Shown here one piece after another: positions 25,056 through 34,078 of a DNA stretch of 64,000 bases. The notes under the pieces were generated by a model. That model was given only the letters and a program-made list of their open reading frames with translations, ran no database searches and was not told the DNA's origin. The DNA lies in NCBI GenBank assembly GCA_037478835.1, contig JBBFLV010000003.1, positions 240,700 through 304,699 of the forward strand, written 5' to 3'. The position numbers were made by a program, and so were the translations under genes. Source of the DNA: 630D-37 sp037478835. Its GTDB lineage: Bacteria; Chloroflexota; Anaerolineae; Anaerolineales; Villigracilaceae. Each line of letters opens with the position of its first letter. Position 1 is the stretch's first letter.

Positions 25056-25931
25056 ATGAAATTCATTGCTCGTCACTTTTTGTTGACCTTGCTCGTACTT
25101 TTGGGCCTAATGTTCTCTGCCTGTGCGTCGATCCCATCTCGTGCGCCATCCAATCCCAGCGTGATCTTGGCGACGACCACTTCCACACAAGATTCCGGTT
25201 TGCTCGACGTGCTCGTTCCTCTTTTTGAAAAGCAAACTGGTTATCAAGTTCAAGTGGTCGCTGTGGGGACAGGTGCGGCGCTGAAAATGGGGGAAGAAGG
25301 CAATGCTGACGTGTTATTGACCCATGCCCCAGAAGCCGAAAAGGTATTGGTCAAGTCCGGCGTGGTCAAAGATCGTTTTCTGGTGATGCACAATGATTTT
25401 GTGCTTGTCGGTCCTAAGACCGATCCCGCCGGTATCAAAGGGCTCAACGTCCTAGATGCGCTTAAGAGGATCGCGGAAACCAAATCAATGTTTATAACGC
25501 GAGGGGATGATTCGGGCACGCATAAAGCAGAACTAGCCTTGTGGAAAAAGATCGGCCTGGACCCGGCAACCTTTTCCTCCGAGTTTTACATTGCCAGCGG
25601 TCAAGGCATGGGTGCTACCTTGACGATTGCCTCGGAAAAGCAGGCCTACACTTTGACCGATCGCGGTACATATCTTTCCATGAAGCACATGTTCGATCTA
25701 GACATCCTGGTAGAGGGCGATCCTTCGCTGCTCAACGTGTATCATGTTATGACTGTGAACCCGGCCAAGTGGCCGAAGGTCAATTATGAAGGCGCTTTGG
25801 CCTTTGCACAGTTCCTGGTGCGTGATGATGCCCAGAAGATCATCGGCTCGTTCGGTGTGGATCGGTTCGGCGCGCCTCTCTTCTTCCCGGATGCAGGCCG
25901 CGACCCGTCTGAGCTGGGGTTAGATGATTAA
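25056..25931 (+). CDS. tupA: Tungstate ABC transporter substrate-binding lipoprotein
   Basis: 291 residues from the ATG at 25056 (SD GGAG, 8 nt upstream). A lipoprotein signal peptide ends at lipobox LMFSAC (Cys23). The TupA signature TTTSTQDSGLLD is followed by VGTGAALKMGEEGNADVLL and ITRGDDSGTHKAE, which line the oxyanion pocket in this family. TupA proteins bind tungstate more tightly than molybdate. Followed by permease and ATPase genes, it forms a complete TupABC importer. W or Mo would serve pterin-dependent enzymes such as the sulfite-oxidase-like protein at 8.3 kb. Confidence 0.92.
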   Translation: MKFIARHFLLTLLVLLGLMFSACASIPSRAPSNPSVILATTTSTQDSGLLDVLVPLFEKQTGYQVQVVAVGTGAALKMGEEGNADVLLTHAPEAEKVLVKSGVVKDRFLVMHNDFVLVGPKTDPAGIKGLNVLDALKRIAETKSMFITRGDDSGTHKAELALWKKIGLDPATFSSEFYIASGQGMGATLTIASEKQAYTLTDRGTYLSMKHMFDLDILVEGDPSLLNVYHVMTVNPAKWPKVNYEGALAFAQFLVRDDAQKIIGSFGVDRFGAPLFFPDAGRDPSELGLDD

Positions 25932-25989
25932 CGAGATTTGTGTTAGAAGGTAGTATGTCACCAGTCTCTACCTGCTGATTCCTCCCTTC

Positions 25990-26634
25990 ATGTCCGAAAT
26001 TTTCCAAATTACCCTCCTTTCGCTGCAAATATCCAGCCTGGCGACCGGCATCAGTTTGTTGTTGGGGCTTCCGCTCGGCACTCTGCTCGCGCTGGGAAAA
26101 TTTCCGGGGCGCTCTTTGCTTCTGAGCCTGATTCATACCGGTATGGGGTTGCCGCCGGTAGTGGTTGGCCTGTTTGTCGCGATGATGCTATGGCGCTCCG
26201 GGCCGCTTGGCGATCTAAAATTGATTTATACCCCGACCGCTATTGTCATTGCTCAGGTCATCATTGCTTTTCCTGTCGTGGCCGGGTTAACAGCTTCCGC
26301 CTTGCAAGCCCTCGATCCTCGCCTGCAATTACAATTGCGCGGGTTGGGCGCCTCCACGGTGCAAATGGTTTGGGTATTGTGGCGCGAAGCGCGCATGCCC
26401 CTATTGGCGGCTCTAATGGCCGGATTCGGCGCGGTGATCTCCGAGGTCGGAGCGAGCATGATGGTTGGTGGCAACATTCGCTACCAGACGCGTGTCCTGA
26501 CCACTGCCATTGTGTTGGAGACCAGCAGGGGAAACTTCGAGAGAGCCATCTGGTTGAGTGTTTTGCTCCTGATCATCACTTTTCTGGTCAACTGGGCTCT
26601 GACGAGTATTCAGCAGAAAAGCGAAAAGCAATGA
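25990..26634 (+). CDS. tupB: Tungstate ABC transporter permease
   Basis: 214 residues with about five membrane helices. The EAA loop of ABC permeases is visible around ALQALDPRLQLQLRGLGAS and WREARMPLLAALMAGFGAVISEVGASMMVGGNI, typical of TupB/ModB proteins. It lies 58 nt after tupA and overlaps the ATPase gene by 4 nt. It forms the channel through the inner membrane. Confidence 0.92.
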   Translation: MSEIFQITLLSLQISSLATGISLLLGLPLGTLLALGKFPGRSLLLSLIHTGMGLPPVVVGLFVAMMLWRSGPLGDLKLIYTPTAIVIAQVIIAFPVVAGLTASALQALDPRLQLQLRGLGASTVQMVWVLWREARMPLLAALMAGFGAVISEVGASMMVGGNIRYQTRVLTTAIVLETSRGNFERAIWLSVLLLIITFLVNWALTSIQQKSEKQ

Positions 26635-27353
26635 AAGCAGAATGTGTCTCCATACGCAATTTGCTCGTCAAGCGCGGGGGCCGAGTCGCCTTGGTGGTGG
26701 ATGAATTGAGAGTCCAAAAGGGAGAGGTGTTGGCGATTATCGGCCCGAACGGAGCCGGGAAAAGCACCTTGCTCTTGACGCTCGCGCGTTTGCTCAAGCC
26801 GGAGCGCGGGGAGATCTTGCTGAACGGCCAACCGATTTCGGAGATTCCGGATTTGATCTATCGCCGCCGCATTGCCCTGGTTTTGCAGGATCCGCTTCTA
26901 TTCGATACCTCGGTTTACGAAAATGTCGCCATTGGTTTGCGATTTCGCAATCTACCGAAAAGCGAAATCCATCCAAAGGTCGAAAGCTGGCTGAGGCGAT
27001 TCGAAATTGCCCATTTGGCAGAGCGGCGTGCCGCTGAACTTTCCGGCGGCGAAGGACAGCGCGTGAGCCTGGCGCGCGCAATGGTTTTGGAACCTGAATT
27101 GTTATTGCTTGATGAGCCGTTTGCCGCGCTTGACCCTCCCACCCGTTCCCGCTTGCTCAATGACCTGGGTCGCATTCTGTCGGAGAGCCACACGACCACG
27201 ATTTTCATCACCCACAATTTGGACGAGGCCTATAGGTTGGCCCATCGGATCGCGGTGGTTATGGACGGACGCCTACAAGCGATCGGAGTACCACAAGAAG
27301 TGATACCGGCTTTTCCAGGATTGATCCCGTCGTCAAACGATTTTCGCTACTGA
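26631..27353 (+). CDS. tupC: Tungstate ABC transporter ATPase
   Basis: 240 residues from the ATG at 26631 (4-nt ATGA overlap with tupB). Walker A GPNGAGKST, Q-loop LVLQDPLLF, signature LSGGEGQR (E in place of the usual Q/K), Walker B LLLLDEPFAALD and switch His in ITHNLDEA are all present, so it should be active. No C-terminal TOBE domain is visible, unlike many ModC proteins. It powers TupAB import. Confidence 0.93.
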   Translation: MKAECVSIRNLLVKRGGRVALVVDELRVQKGEVLAIIGPNGAGKSTLLLTLARLLKPERGEILLNGQPISEIPDLIYRRRIALVLQDPLLFDTSVYENVAIGLRFRNLPKSEIHPKVESWLRRFEIAHLAERRAAELSGGEGQRVSLARAMVLEPELLLLDEPFAALDPPTRSRLLNDLGRILSESHTTTIFITHNLDEAYRLAHRIAVVMDGRLQAIGVPQEVIPAFPGLIPSSNDFRY

Positions 27354-27812
27354 CTCTTCTGCAAAAGGGCAGGAGTCATAGGATTGATAAGGTTGACTTC
27401 GCCGAAGAAAGGCCTTGACCGTCAAAAGCACGTCTGAAAGACTGTCGTAGAGCAAGGAGGCTGTGCCCTAGAGAGACGCCCGATCGGGTAACTCCGGGTG
27501 AAAAACATGCTCCCATCAAACCCAAAGGCTCAAGGAACAATCTTGGCGTCTCTGCGTCTTCCGCGGTCTGTTTGCAAAAGGAGACCCATGCTTGCGAAGG
27601 GGGCAAGATCAGACGAAAACCGCCGCCGAAAATAGTGCAGGAAAACATACGTTGGGGAAGGGAAGACATGGATCGGCGCCTCGTTTGACTACCGGACCGA
27701 AAACTCTTACCGAACATTAAAGATAATTTTCACAAATTTGACTTGTAAATTTCCCCGGCAATCTTTACAATCCAAATTGACAAAGATTGAGTGTCGCGTC
27801 GGGAAAAAAGCT
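27354..27812. other. Intergenic region between tupC and hemA
   Basis: About 460 bp. A short imperfect hairpin (GACTCTTCTGC...GCAGGAGTC, 27352-27378) follows tupC. A block at about 27460-27515 contains CCCGATCGGG and GTAACTCCGGG, which could form alternative stems. A degenerate repeat GGCGTCTCTGCGTCTTCCGCGG lies at about 27545-27566. The hemA promoter is at the end. Minus-strand ORFs here show no family resemblance and are not called. Confidence 0.5.
27743..27771 (+). promoter_or_regulatory. Predicted promoter of the heme operon
   Basis: TTGTAA (27743-27748), a 17-nt spacer and TACAAT (27766-27771) predict transcription from about 27778 with a 35-nt leader to hemA. Confidence 0.55.
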
Positions 27813-29105
27813 ATGAACTTACTCTGCCTGGGACTCGATCACACCACTGCACCGCTCAGCCTGCGCGAACGCGTTGCATTCAATGAAGAAACTGCCCGTG
27901 CCGCACTTGCTCGTTTGGGCTGTGGTAGTTTGAATACCCCGCTCGGTGAAATGGTCATCCTTTCTACTTGCAATCGTGTGGAACTCTATGCCGTCTCCAG
28001 TGAACCGACTTTCGAGGCACTGGAGACGTTTCTTTTTGAAACGCGCCGATTACAAGTGGAGGAATATGCCACCCATTTCTACCGATACCACGGGGAACAG
28101 GTTGTCCGTCATCTCTTCCGGGTCGCGGCCGGCTTGGAATCGCAGGTTTTGGGAGAACCGCAAATCCTCGGTCAGGTGACGCGCGCCCTGGAAATTGCCC
28201 GTGCGGTTGGGGCCAGCGGCCCATTGCTCAACCGCCTCTTTCAGGATGCCATCCATGCCGCGAAACGGGTGCACACCGAAACCGCCATCAGCCGGAATCC
28301 GACCTCTATCTCGTCGTTGGCCGCCGCGTGGATCGAGCGCATTTTCCAGCCCATCGAGCAGGCGCAAATCGTCATCCTAGGGGCCGGCGAAATGGCCGAG
28401 CTGGCGATCGAAGCCCTCCGCCGGCGCGGCGCCCATCGCATCCTGGTCCTCAACCGCACATTGGAACGTGCTCAGGCCCTGGCCGCGCGCTGGAATGCCG
28501 AAGCCTCCACCTTTGAAGCCCTGGAAAGCGCGCTCGAACGCGCCGATATCCTCATCACCTCCACGGCGGCCCCGCACATCCTCCTGCCTGCCCCGATGGT
28601 GGAAAAAGCGCTGAAACAGCGTCCCACCCGCCCGTTGATCTTGATCGATATCGCGCTGCCGCGCAATATCGATCCGGCCTGTGCCGCCCTGCCCGGTGTC
28701 TACTTCTACGACCTCGATAGCCTGGAAGCGCGCCTGGAAAATTCCCTGGCCGAACGCCTCTCCCAGGTTCCTTTGGCCGAACAGATTCTGGAAGAAGAAA
28801 TCCAAACTTTCCTGGAGTACCTTCGCTCTCTGGATGTGATCCCGCTGATCGCCGAGCTCCGGCGCCAGGCGGAAGCCATTCGGCGCGCCGAGCTGGAAAA
28901 GACCCTACGGCGACTCCCCGATCTGAGCGAAAGCGAGCGCCTGCGCATCGAAGCGCTCACCCAAGCGATTGTCAACAAGTTGCTCGATGCTCCCATTCGC
29001 ACCCTGCGCGATCCGGCGCTTGCGCCGCAATTGCCCCAATACGCGGCTGTGACCCGTCATATCTTCCGCTTGGAATTGGATTCCTCCCATCCTTCTCGCT
29101 CCTGA
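27813..29105 (+). CDS. hemA: Glutamyl-tRNA reductase
   Basis: 430 residues from the ATG at 27813 (MNLLCLGLDHTTAPLSLRERVAF); the 25 codons upstream lie over the promoter and were rejected. The catalytic segment STCNRVELYAV contains the nucleophile C53. The NADPH domain has GAGEMAELAIEAL, and the C-terminal dimerisation helices are intact. It reduces glutamyl-tRNA(Glu) to glutamate-1-semialdehyde, the first step of the C5 route; hemL at the other end of the operon does the next step. It ends 6 nt before hemC. Confidence 0.96.
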   Translation: MNLLCLGLDHTTAPLSLRERVAFNEETARAALARLGCGSLNTPLGEMVILSTCNRVELYAVSSEPTFEALETFLFETRRLQVEEYATHFYRYHGEQVVRHLFRVAAGLESQVLGEPQILGQVTRALEIARAVGASGPLLNRLFQDAIHAAKRVHTETAISRNPTSISSLAAAWIERIFQPIEQAQIVILGAGEMAELAIEALRRRGAHRILVLNRTLERAQALAARWNAEASTFEALESALERADILITSTAAPHILLPAPMVEKALKQRPTRPLILIDIALPRNIDPACAALPGVYFYDLDSLEARLENSLAERLSQVPLAEQILEEEIQTFLEYLRSLDVIPLIAELRRQAEAIRRAELEKTLRRLPDLSESERLRIEALTQAIVNKLLDAPIRTLRDPALAPQLPQYAAVTRHIFRLELDSSHPSRS

Positions 29106-29111
29106 GGCCTC

Positions 29112-30017
29112 ATGCTGATCTTTGCCAGCCGTCCTTCTGCTCTTGCCCGTCGCCAGACCGAAATGGTCATCCAGGCGCTACAACGGGCTCACCCCGACCT
29201 AGCGTGCACCATCCATCTCATCACCACCCAGGGCGATCGCATCCTGGATAAGGCCCTCCCCGAAATCGGTGGCAAGGGGCTTTTTACCCAGGAACTCGAA
29301 AGCGAATTGCTCTCCGGGCGGGTGAATTGTGCCGTTCATTCTCTCAAGGATTTACCCACCCAATCTCCACCCGGTTTGATCCTTGGCGCCATCCCCGAAC
29401 GAGCCGATGTGCGGGATGTACTCATTTCCGCGCGCGGTTACACCCTAGAAACCCTCCCCGAAGGTGCTGTGGTGGGCACCTCCAGTCGGCGCCGGGCGGC
29501 GCAATTGCTTCATTTGCGCCCCGATCTGCGCATCGAAAACCTGCGCGGCAATGTCGATACGCGCTTGCGCAAGGCCCTGGAAAACCGCTACGATGCCGTG
29601 ATCATGGCCGCCGCCGGGTTAGCGCGTTTAGGATTACAAGAAGAAGTGACGCAATATCTCCCCGTCGAAACGTTGTTGCCGGCCCCTGGGCAGGGTGCGC
29701 TGGCGGTGCAGTGCCGTGCGGCGGATCAGGACACCCTGAGCTTGCTCGCCGCCATCGAGCATCGGCCTACCCGAAGCGCGGTCACAGCCGAGCGCGCCTT
29801 CCTGGAAGGCCTAGGAGGAGGATGCGCATTGCCCATCGCCGCCTTTGCCGAGCACACTCCCGCCGGCCGTTTGCATTTGATCGGGCGCGTCCTTTCGCCC
29901 GATGGGCAGGAGATGATCGAGGTCCGGGGAGAAGGCGAAGATGCCCGCGCCCTGGGGCTGGACCTGGCCGCCCAGGCTCTGAGCCTAGGAGCCGATCGGC
30001 TGTTGGAGCGCGTATGA
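29112..30017 (+). CDS. hemC: Porphobilinogen deaminase (hydroxymethylbilane synthase)
   Basis: 301 residues with FASRPSALARRQTE, TTQGDR, GGKGLFTQELE, AVHSLKDLPT, GTSSRRRAAQL and the cofactor-attachment region GGCALPIAAF, whose Cys carries the dipyrromethane. It polymerises four porphobilinogens into hydroxymethylbilane. It overlaps hemD by 4 nt (ATGA). Confidence 0.96.
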   Translation: MLIFASRPSALARRQTEMVIQALQRAHPDLACTIHLITTQGDRILDKALPEIGGKGLFTQELESELLSGRVNCAVHSLKDLPTQSPPGLILGAIPERADVRDVLISARGYTLETLPEGAVVGTSSRRRAAQLLHLRPDLRIENLRGNVDTRLRKALENRYDAVIMAAAGLARLGLQEEVTQYLPVETLLPAPGQGALAVQCRAADQDTLSLLAAIEHRPTRSAVTAERAFLEGLGGGCALPIAAFAEHTPAGRLHLIGRVLSPDGQEMIEVRGEGEDARALGLDLAAQALSLGADRLLERV

Positions 30018-30760
30018 GGATCGTCCTCACCCGTCCACGGGCCCAATCCGAAGCCTTTGCCGCCCGCCTGCGCGCGCAGGGGCTTCATCCCATTCTCTTT
30101 CCCACCATTGAAATTTCGCCTCCCGCCGATCTGACCCCGCTGCGAGAAAGCGTGGAACGGTTGGAACGGTACGATTGGTTGATCTTCACCTCCGCCAATG
30201 CCGTAGAGGCCTTCTTTGCCCTGCAGCCGCGCTTCCCGGAGCATCTGCAGATCGCCGTCATCGGCCCGAAGACGGCACAGGCACTACGAGAGCGCGGGGG
30301 GCCGGAACCGCAGCAGATCCCGGAAGAATACACTTCGGAAGCGCTCGTTCCTATCCTGCAGGTTTCCCGGAATACCCGCGTGCTCATTCCCACCTCCGAT
30401 CGTGCTCGCCCGAACCTGCCACAAGCGCTGCGCCAGGCAGGAGCGCAGGTAGATGTGATCGTCGCTTATCGCACCCTGCCGGCTCAACCCGATCCGCTCG
30501 GTCTGGCGGAATTGCAGCGAGGAGTGGATTGGCTCACCTTCACCAGCCCCTCTACGGTGGAAAACTTTATTCTGCTCTTGCAAGCGACCCCTTTGGATGC
30601 CCTCCACCTGCCCGGCGATCCGCGCCTGGCCTGCATCGGCCCGGTGACGGCAGAAGCGGCACGCCAGGCAGGCTTCCGTCAGGTGCATATGGCCGAAACC
30701 TACACGGTGGAAGGCCTGATCCACCTCATTCTCTCCGATCGCGAAAAGGAGTCCAGATGA
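30014..30760 (+). CDS. hemD: Uroporphyrinogen-III synthase
   Basis: 248 residues from the ATG at 30014, overlapping the hemC stop. The family is poorly conserved, but signatures are present: VLTRPRAQSEAFAARL, YDWLIFTSANAVEAFF, VIGPKTAQAL, WLTFTSPSTVENF and CIGPVTAEAARQAGF. It closes and inverts ring D of hydroxymethylbilane. The position between hemC and hemB supports the call. It ends in a 4-nt overlap with hemB. Confidence 0.93.
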   Translation: MRIVLTRPRAQSEAFAARLRAQGLHPILFPTIEISPPADLTPLRESVERLERYDWLIFTSANAVEAFFALQPRFPEHLQIAVIGPKTAQALRERGGPEPQQIPEEYTSEALVPILQVSRNTRVLIPTSDRARPNLPQALRQAGAQVDVIVAYRTLPAQPDPLGLAELQRGVDWLTFTSPSTVENFILLLQATPLDALHLPGDPRLACIGPVTAEAARQAGFRQVHMAETYTVEGLIHLILSDREKESR

Positions 30761-31806
30761 CCCTATCTGAAACGCTTTCCCCTGCTCTTCGTCTCTCTGC
30801 GCCTTCGCTGCTCAAACGTCCGCGCCGTCTGCGCCAAAATGAGGCCTTTCGCTCGCTGGTGCGCGAGACGGAACTCAACGTGAAGGATTTCGTTTACCCG
30901 CTCTTCATCCGTCACGGGGAGGGCCGCAGTCCGATCCGCTCAATGCCGGGTATCGCTCAGCTCTCGCTGGACGAGGCGTTGCGCGAGGCCGAACAGGCGG
31001 TGAAACTGGGCATCCCGGCGGTGATCCTGTTCGGCATTCCGGCGGCCAAAGACCCGGTTGGCCTGGAAAATTTTGCCCACGATGGCATCATCCAGCAAGC
31101 CACGCGAGCCCTCAAGCGCGAATTTCCTGAATTGCTGGTCGTCACGGATGTCTGCCTGTGCGAATATACCGATCACGGGCATTGTGGGTTGCTCAACCTG
31201 CCTGGTGAGCATTACCATCCCCATTTGCCGGAAGGATATGTGCTCAACGATGAAACCCTGGATGTGCTGGCGCAGGTGGCCCTTTCCCATGCGGAAAGCG
31301 GTGCCGATATGGTGGCGCCGAGCGGCATGATGGACGGCATGGTGGCCGCCATTCGCTCGGCCTTGGATTCGCATGGGTTTGAGCACCTGCCCATCCTTTC
31401 CTATTCCGTCAAATATGCCTCCGCCTTTTACGGTCCCTTCCGCGAGGCCGCCGAAGGCGCGCCGAAGTTCGGCGATCGCAAATCGCATCAGATGGACCCG
31501 GCCAATGTGCGCGAAGCGCTGCGCGAAGCGGAATTGGATGTGGAAGAAGGCGCCGATATGCTCATGGTGAAGCCGGCGCTGGCCTACCTGGATGTGATCC
31601 GCGCGTTGAAAGAGGCTTTTCCGCAGCTTCCTTTGGCGGCCTATAACGTCAGCGGTGAATATGCCCTGGTGAAGGCCGCCGCGGCCAACGGCTGGGTAGA
31701 TGAAGCGCGTGTCACGTTGGAAATTCTGACGGCGATCAAGCGCGCCGGCGCCGATCTCATCATTACCTACCATGCTCTGGATGCCGCCCGCTGGCTGAGT
31801 TCCTGA
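30757..31806 (+). CDS. hemB: Porphobilinogen synthase (delta-aminolevulinate dehydratase), zinc type
   Basis: 349 residues from the ATG at 30757 (ATGA overlap). The zinc triad CLCEYTDHGHC is complete, so it is the Zn-dependent rather than the Mg-only type. Active-site lysines lie in SVKYASAFYGPFREA and MVKPALAYLD. It condenses two ALA molecules to porphobilinogen. It comes after hemC and hemD although it acts before them. Confidence 0.97.
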   Translation: MTLSETLSPALRLSAPSLLKRPRRLRQNEAFRSLVRETELNVKDFVYPLFIRHGEGRSPIRSMPGIAQLSLDEALREAEQAVKLGIPAVILFGIPAAKDPVGLENFAHDGIIQQATRALKREFPELLVVTDVCLCEYTDHGHCGLLNLPGEHYHPHLPEGYVLNDETLDVLAQVALSHAESGADMVAPSGMMDGMVAAIRSALDSHGFEHLPILSYSVKYASAFYGPFREAAEGAPKFGDRKSHQMDPANVREALREAELDVEEGADMLMVKPALAYLDVIRALKEAFPQLPLAAYNVSGEYALVKAAAANGWVDEARVTLEILTAIKRAGADLIITYHALDAARWLSS

Positions 31807-31840
31807 GCTTCCGTTTTCTTGACCATTCGGAGGTCCTGCG

Positions 31841-33037
31841 ATGAACCCTGCTCTCTCTTCCCGCGCCGCGGCCGAACGCCAATACCAGGATGCACGCATG
31901 GTGCATGCCGATTTCGATCAGGCGCCCTTTACGATCGCTTGGGAAGTGACGCGTGCCTGTGCGTATGCCTGCGTTCACTGCCGCGCCGATGCCCAACCGC
32001 GCCGCGATCCGCGTGAGCTTTCCACCGCCGAGGCGCTCGCCCTGATCGATCGTCTGGCGACCTTTGGCAATCAACCGATCCTGATCTTCACCGGCGGCGA
32101 TCCGATGATGCGCCCCGATCTGTTTGACCTCATCGCCTATGCCGATGAGCGCGGCCTGCGCTGCTCCCTGACGCCCACCGCTACAGCCCTGCCGACGCGT
32201 GAGCGTTTGGAGAAGGCACATCAGGCCGGCATCCGTCGGGTGGCGCTTTCCCTGGACGCGCCGCGGCCGGAGGTCCATGATGCGTTCCGCCAGGTCAAAG
32301 GCTCCTGGCAGCGCACGATGGATATCCTGCACCGTGCTCAGGAGGTCGGGTTAAGCGTGCAGGTCAATACCACCGTCGCCCGCCACAATGCAGACATCCT
32401 TCACGAAATGGTGCCTTTCATTCAAGAAGTCGGTGCCGTGCAGTGGTCGGTCTTTTTCCTTGTGCCCACCGGGCGCGCCATGGCGGAACAGATGATCACC
32501 CCCGAAGAACATGAGCGCATTTTCCACTGGCTCTATGATCTTTCCCGCCACGCTCCGTTCGATATTAAGGCCACGGCCGCGCCGATGTACCGCCGCGTGG
32601 CGATTGAACGCAAGCGCGCCGAGGCTTCCGAAGGACCGATCACCTTCCAGGGAGCCGGTTTTCAATATGCCGATGGTCTCAACCGCCCGACCAAAGGGGT
32701 GAACGACGGCAACGGTTTTCTGTTTATCTCCCACATCGGCGAAATCCAGCCTTCCGGCTTTTTGCCCCTCACGGCCGGCAATGTGCGCACGGATGACGTG
32801 GTGGAAGTGTATCGTTCTTCGCCCCTGTTCCGCGCCCTGCGCGATCCCGATCAGCTCAAAGGGCCGTGCCGCACCTGTGAGTTTCGTCACGTCTGTGGCG
32901 GTCAGCGCGGCCGCGCCTATGGCCTGAGCGGCGATCCCCTGGCATCCGATCCGGCCTGTACGCTGGTCTGGCAGGCGATACAGCGCGGCGAATATGCATT
33001 TGACTGGAAGGAGGATGCGAAACCGCTATGGGCATGA
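31841..33037 (+). CDS. Radical SAM/SPASM protein in the heme operon (AhbD/NirJ-like)
   Basis: 398 residues. The radical SAM cluster motif CxxxCxxC is at C40, C44, C47 (RACAYACVHCRA), followed by ILIFTGGDPMMRPDLFDL. The SPASM-type C-terminal Cys cluster spans CRTCEFRHVCGGQRGR to DPAC (about 344-374) and could bind an auxiliary 4Fe-4S centre. It resembles the heme-related radical SAM group that includes AhbC/AhbD and NirJ. It sits exactly between hemB and hemE, where hemN/hemF is missing. Candidate roles are oxidative decarboxylation of coproporphyrinogen or coproheme. SD GGAGGTC precedes the ATG. Confidence 0.85.
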   Translation: MNPALSSRAAAERQYQDARMVHADFDQAPFTIAWEVTRACAYACVHCRADAQPRRDPRELSTAEALALIDRLATFGNQPILIFTGGDPMMRPDLFDLIAYADERGLRCSLTPTATALPTRERLEKAHQAGIRRVALSLDAPRPEVHDAFRQVKGSWQRTMDILHRAQEVGLSVQVNTTVARHNADILHEMVPFIQEVGAVQWSVFFLVPTGRAMAEQMITPEEHERIFHWLYDLSRHAPFDIKATAAPMYRRVAIERKRAEASEGPITFQGAGFQYADGLNRPTKGVNDGNGFLFISHIGEIQPSGFLPLTAGNVRTDDVVEVYRSSPLFRALRDPDQLKGPCRTCEFRHVCGGQRGRAYGLSGDPLASDPACTLVWQAIQRGEYAFDWKEDAKPLWA

Positions 33038-34077
33038 GCGAAAATTCCCGCTTTCTCCGAGCCTGCCGTCGCCAGCCGACCGATGCGACTCCCGTCTGGT
33101 TCATGCGCCAGGCCGGGCGCTACTTGCCTGAATACCGCGCCCTGCGCGAAAAATATTCGCTGTTGGAGCTCTGCCGTCATCCGGAGCTGGCCGCCGAAGT
33201 CACCCTGCAACCGGTGCGCCGCTTGGGCGTGGACGCCGCCATTCTCTTTGCCGATATCCTGCTTCCGGCGATTCCGCTTGGCGTTGGCCTGCATTTTGCC
33301 GCCGGAGAAGGGCCGGTCATCGAGCGCCCGATCCGCACGATGGAAGATGTCCAGGCCTTACGGCCGGTGCACGTCGAAGAGGATCTGGGTTACGTGCTGG
33401 AGGCGATTCGCCTCCTGCGTTCGGAGCTGGAGGTCCCGCTGATCGGCTTCTGCGGCGCGCCTTTTACTCTGGCCGCTTACCTGATCGAGGGGGGCAGCTC
33501 ACGCGATTTTGTCCTCACCAAAACGCTCCTCTACCGCGCGCCCGAAGTCTGGCAAGCGCTGATGGAAAAGCTGGTGACCGTCTTGAGCGATTACCTGGTC
33601 GCCCAAGTTCGCGCCGGCGCCCAAGCCGTGCAGGTTTTCGATTCCTGGGTGGGGGCTCTTGGCCCTCAGGATTATGAGCGCTTTGTCCTGCCCTACGCGC
33701 AACAGGTGATCCAGGCCGCCCGCGCCGCAGGAGTACCGGTGATCTACTTCGGCGTCAACACGGCCACGCTGTTGCCCCTCATGCAACGCACGGGTTGCGA
33801 CGTGCTCGGCCTCGATTGGCGCGTGCCGCTCGATCAGGGATGGCAAATGCTGGGCGATTCCTGCGCTATCCAGGGCAACCTCGACCCGGTAGCGCTCTTT
33901 GCGCCGTTGCCGGTGTTGCAGGAAAAAGTGCTCGATATCCTGCGGCGTGCTGCCGGCCGCCCCGGACACATCTTCAACCTGGGGCATGGCATCCTGCAGA
34001 ACACCCCTCCCGATCACGTCAAAGCGGTGGTCGAGTGGGTGCACGAATTTTCCCCGACCCTGTTTGCGGAGGCTTAG
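33028..34077 (+). CDS. hemE: Uroporphyrinogen decarboxylase
   Basis: 349 residues with the signature PVWFMRQAGRYLPEYR, FADILLP, GFCGAPFTLAAYLIEGG and GNLDPVALFAP near the C terminus. It decarboxylates the four acetate side chains of uroporphyrinogen III to give coproporphyrinogen III. The ATG at 33028 overlaps the radical SAM gene by 10 nt and has SD AAGGAGG about 14 nt upstream; an ATG at 33034 would give an ATGA overlap, so the exact start is uncertain by two residues. Confidence 0.96.
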   Translation: MGMSENSRFLRACRRQPTDATPVWFMRQAGRYLPEYRALREKYSLLELCRHPELAAEVTLQPVRRLGVDAAILFADILLPAIPLGVGLHFAAGEGPVIERPIRTMEDVQALRPVHVEEDLGYVLEAIRLLRSELEVPLIGFCGAPFTLAAYLIEGGSSRDFVLTKTLLYRAPEVWQALMEKLVTVLSDYLVAQVRAGAQAVQVFDSWVGALGPQDYERFVLPYAQQVIQAARAAGVPVIYFGVNTATLLPLMQRTGCDVLGLDWRVPLDQGWQMLGDSCAIQGNLDPVALFAPLPVLQEKVLDILRRAAGRPGHIFNLGHGILQNTPPDHVKAVVEWVHEFSPTLFAEA

Positions 34078-34078
34078 G

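Noticed and set aside
26190..26630. N-terminal extension of the tupC ORF
   Set aside because: It overlaps tupB out of frame; the ATG at 26631 gives a normal-length ATPase.
27376..27717. 113-codon minus-strand ORF between tupC and hemA
   Set aside because: Ser/Arg-rich, no SD, no recognisable family; partly formed by repeat-like DNA. A degraded gene cannot be excluded.
29327..31806. Long plus-strand ORFs extending upstream of hemD and hemB
   Set aside because: The extra N-terminal parts are out-of-frame translations of hemC and hemD; true starts at 30014 and 30757 form ATGA overlaps.
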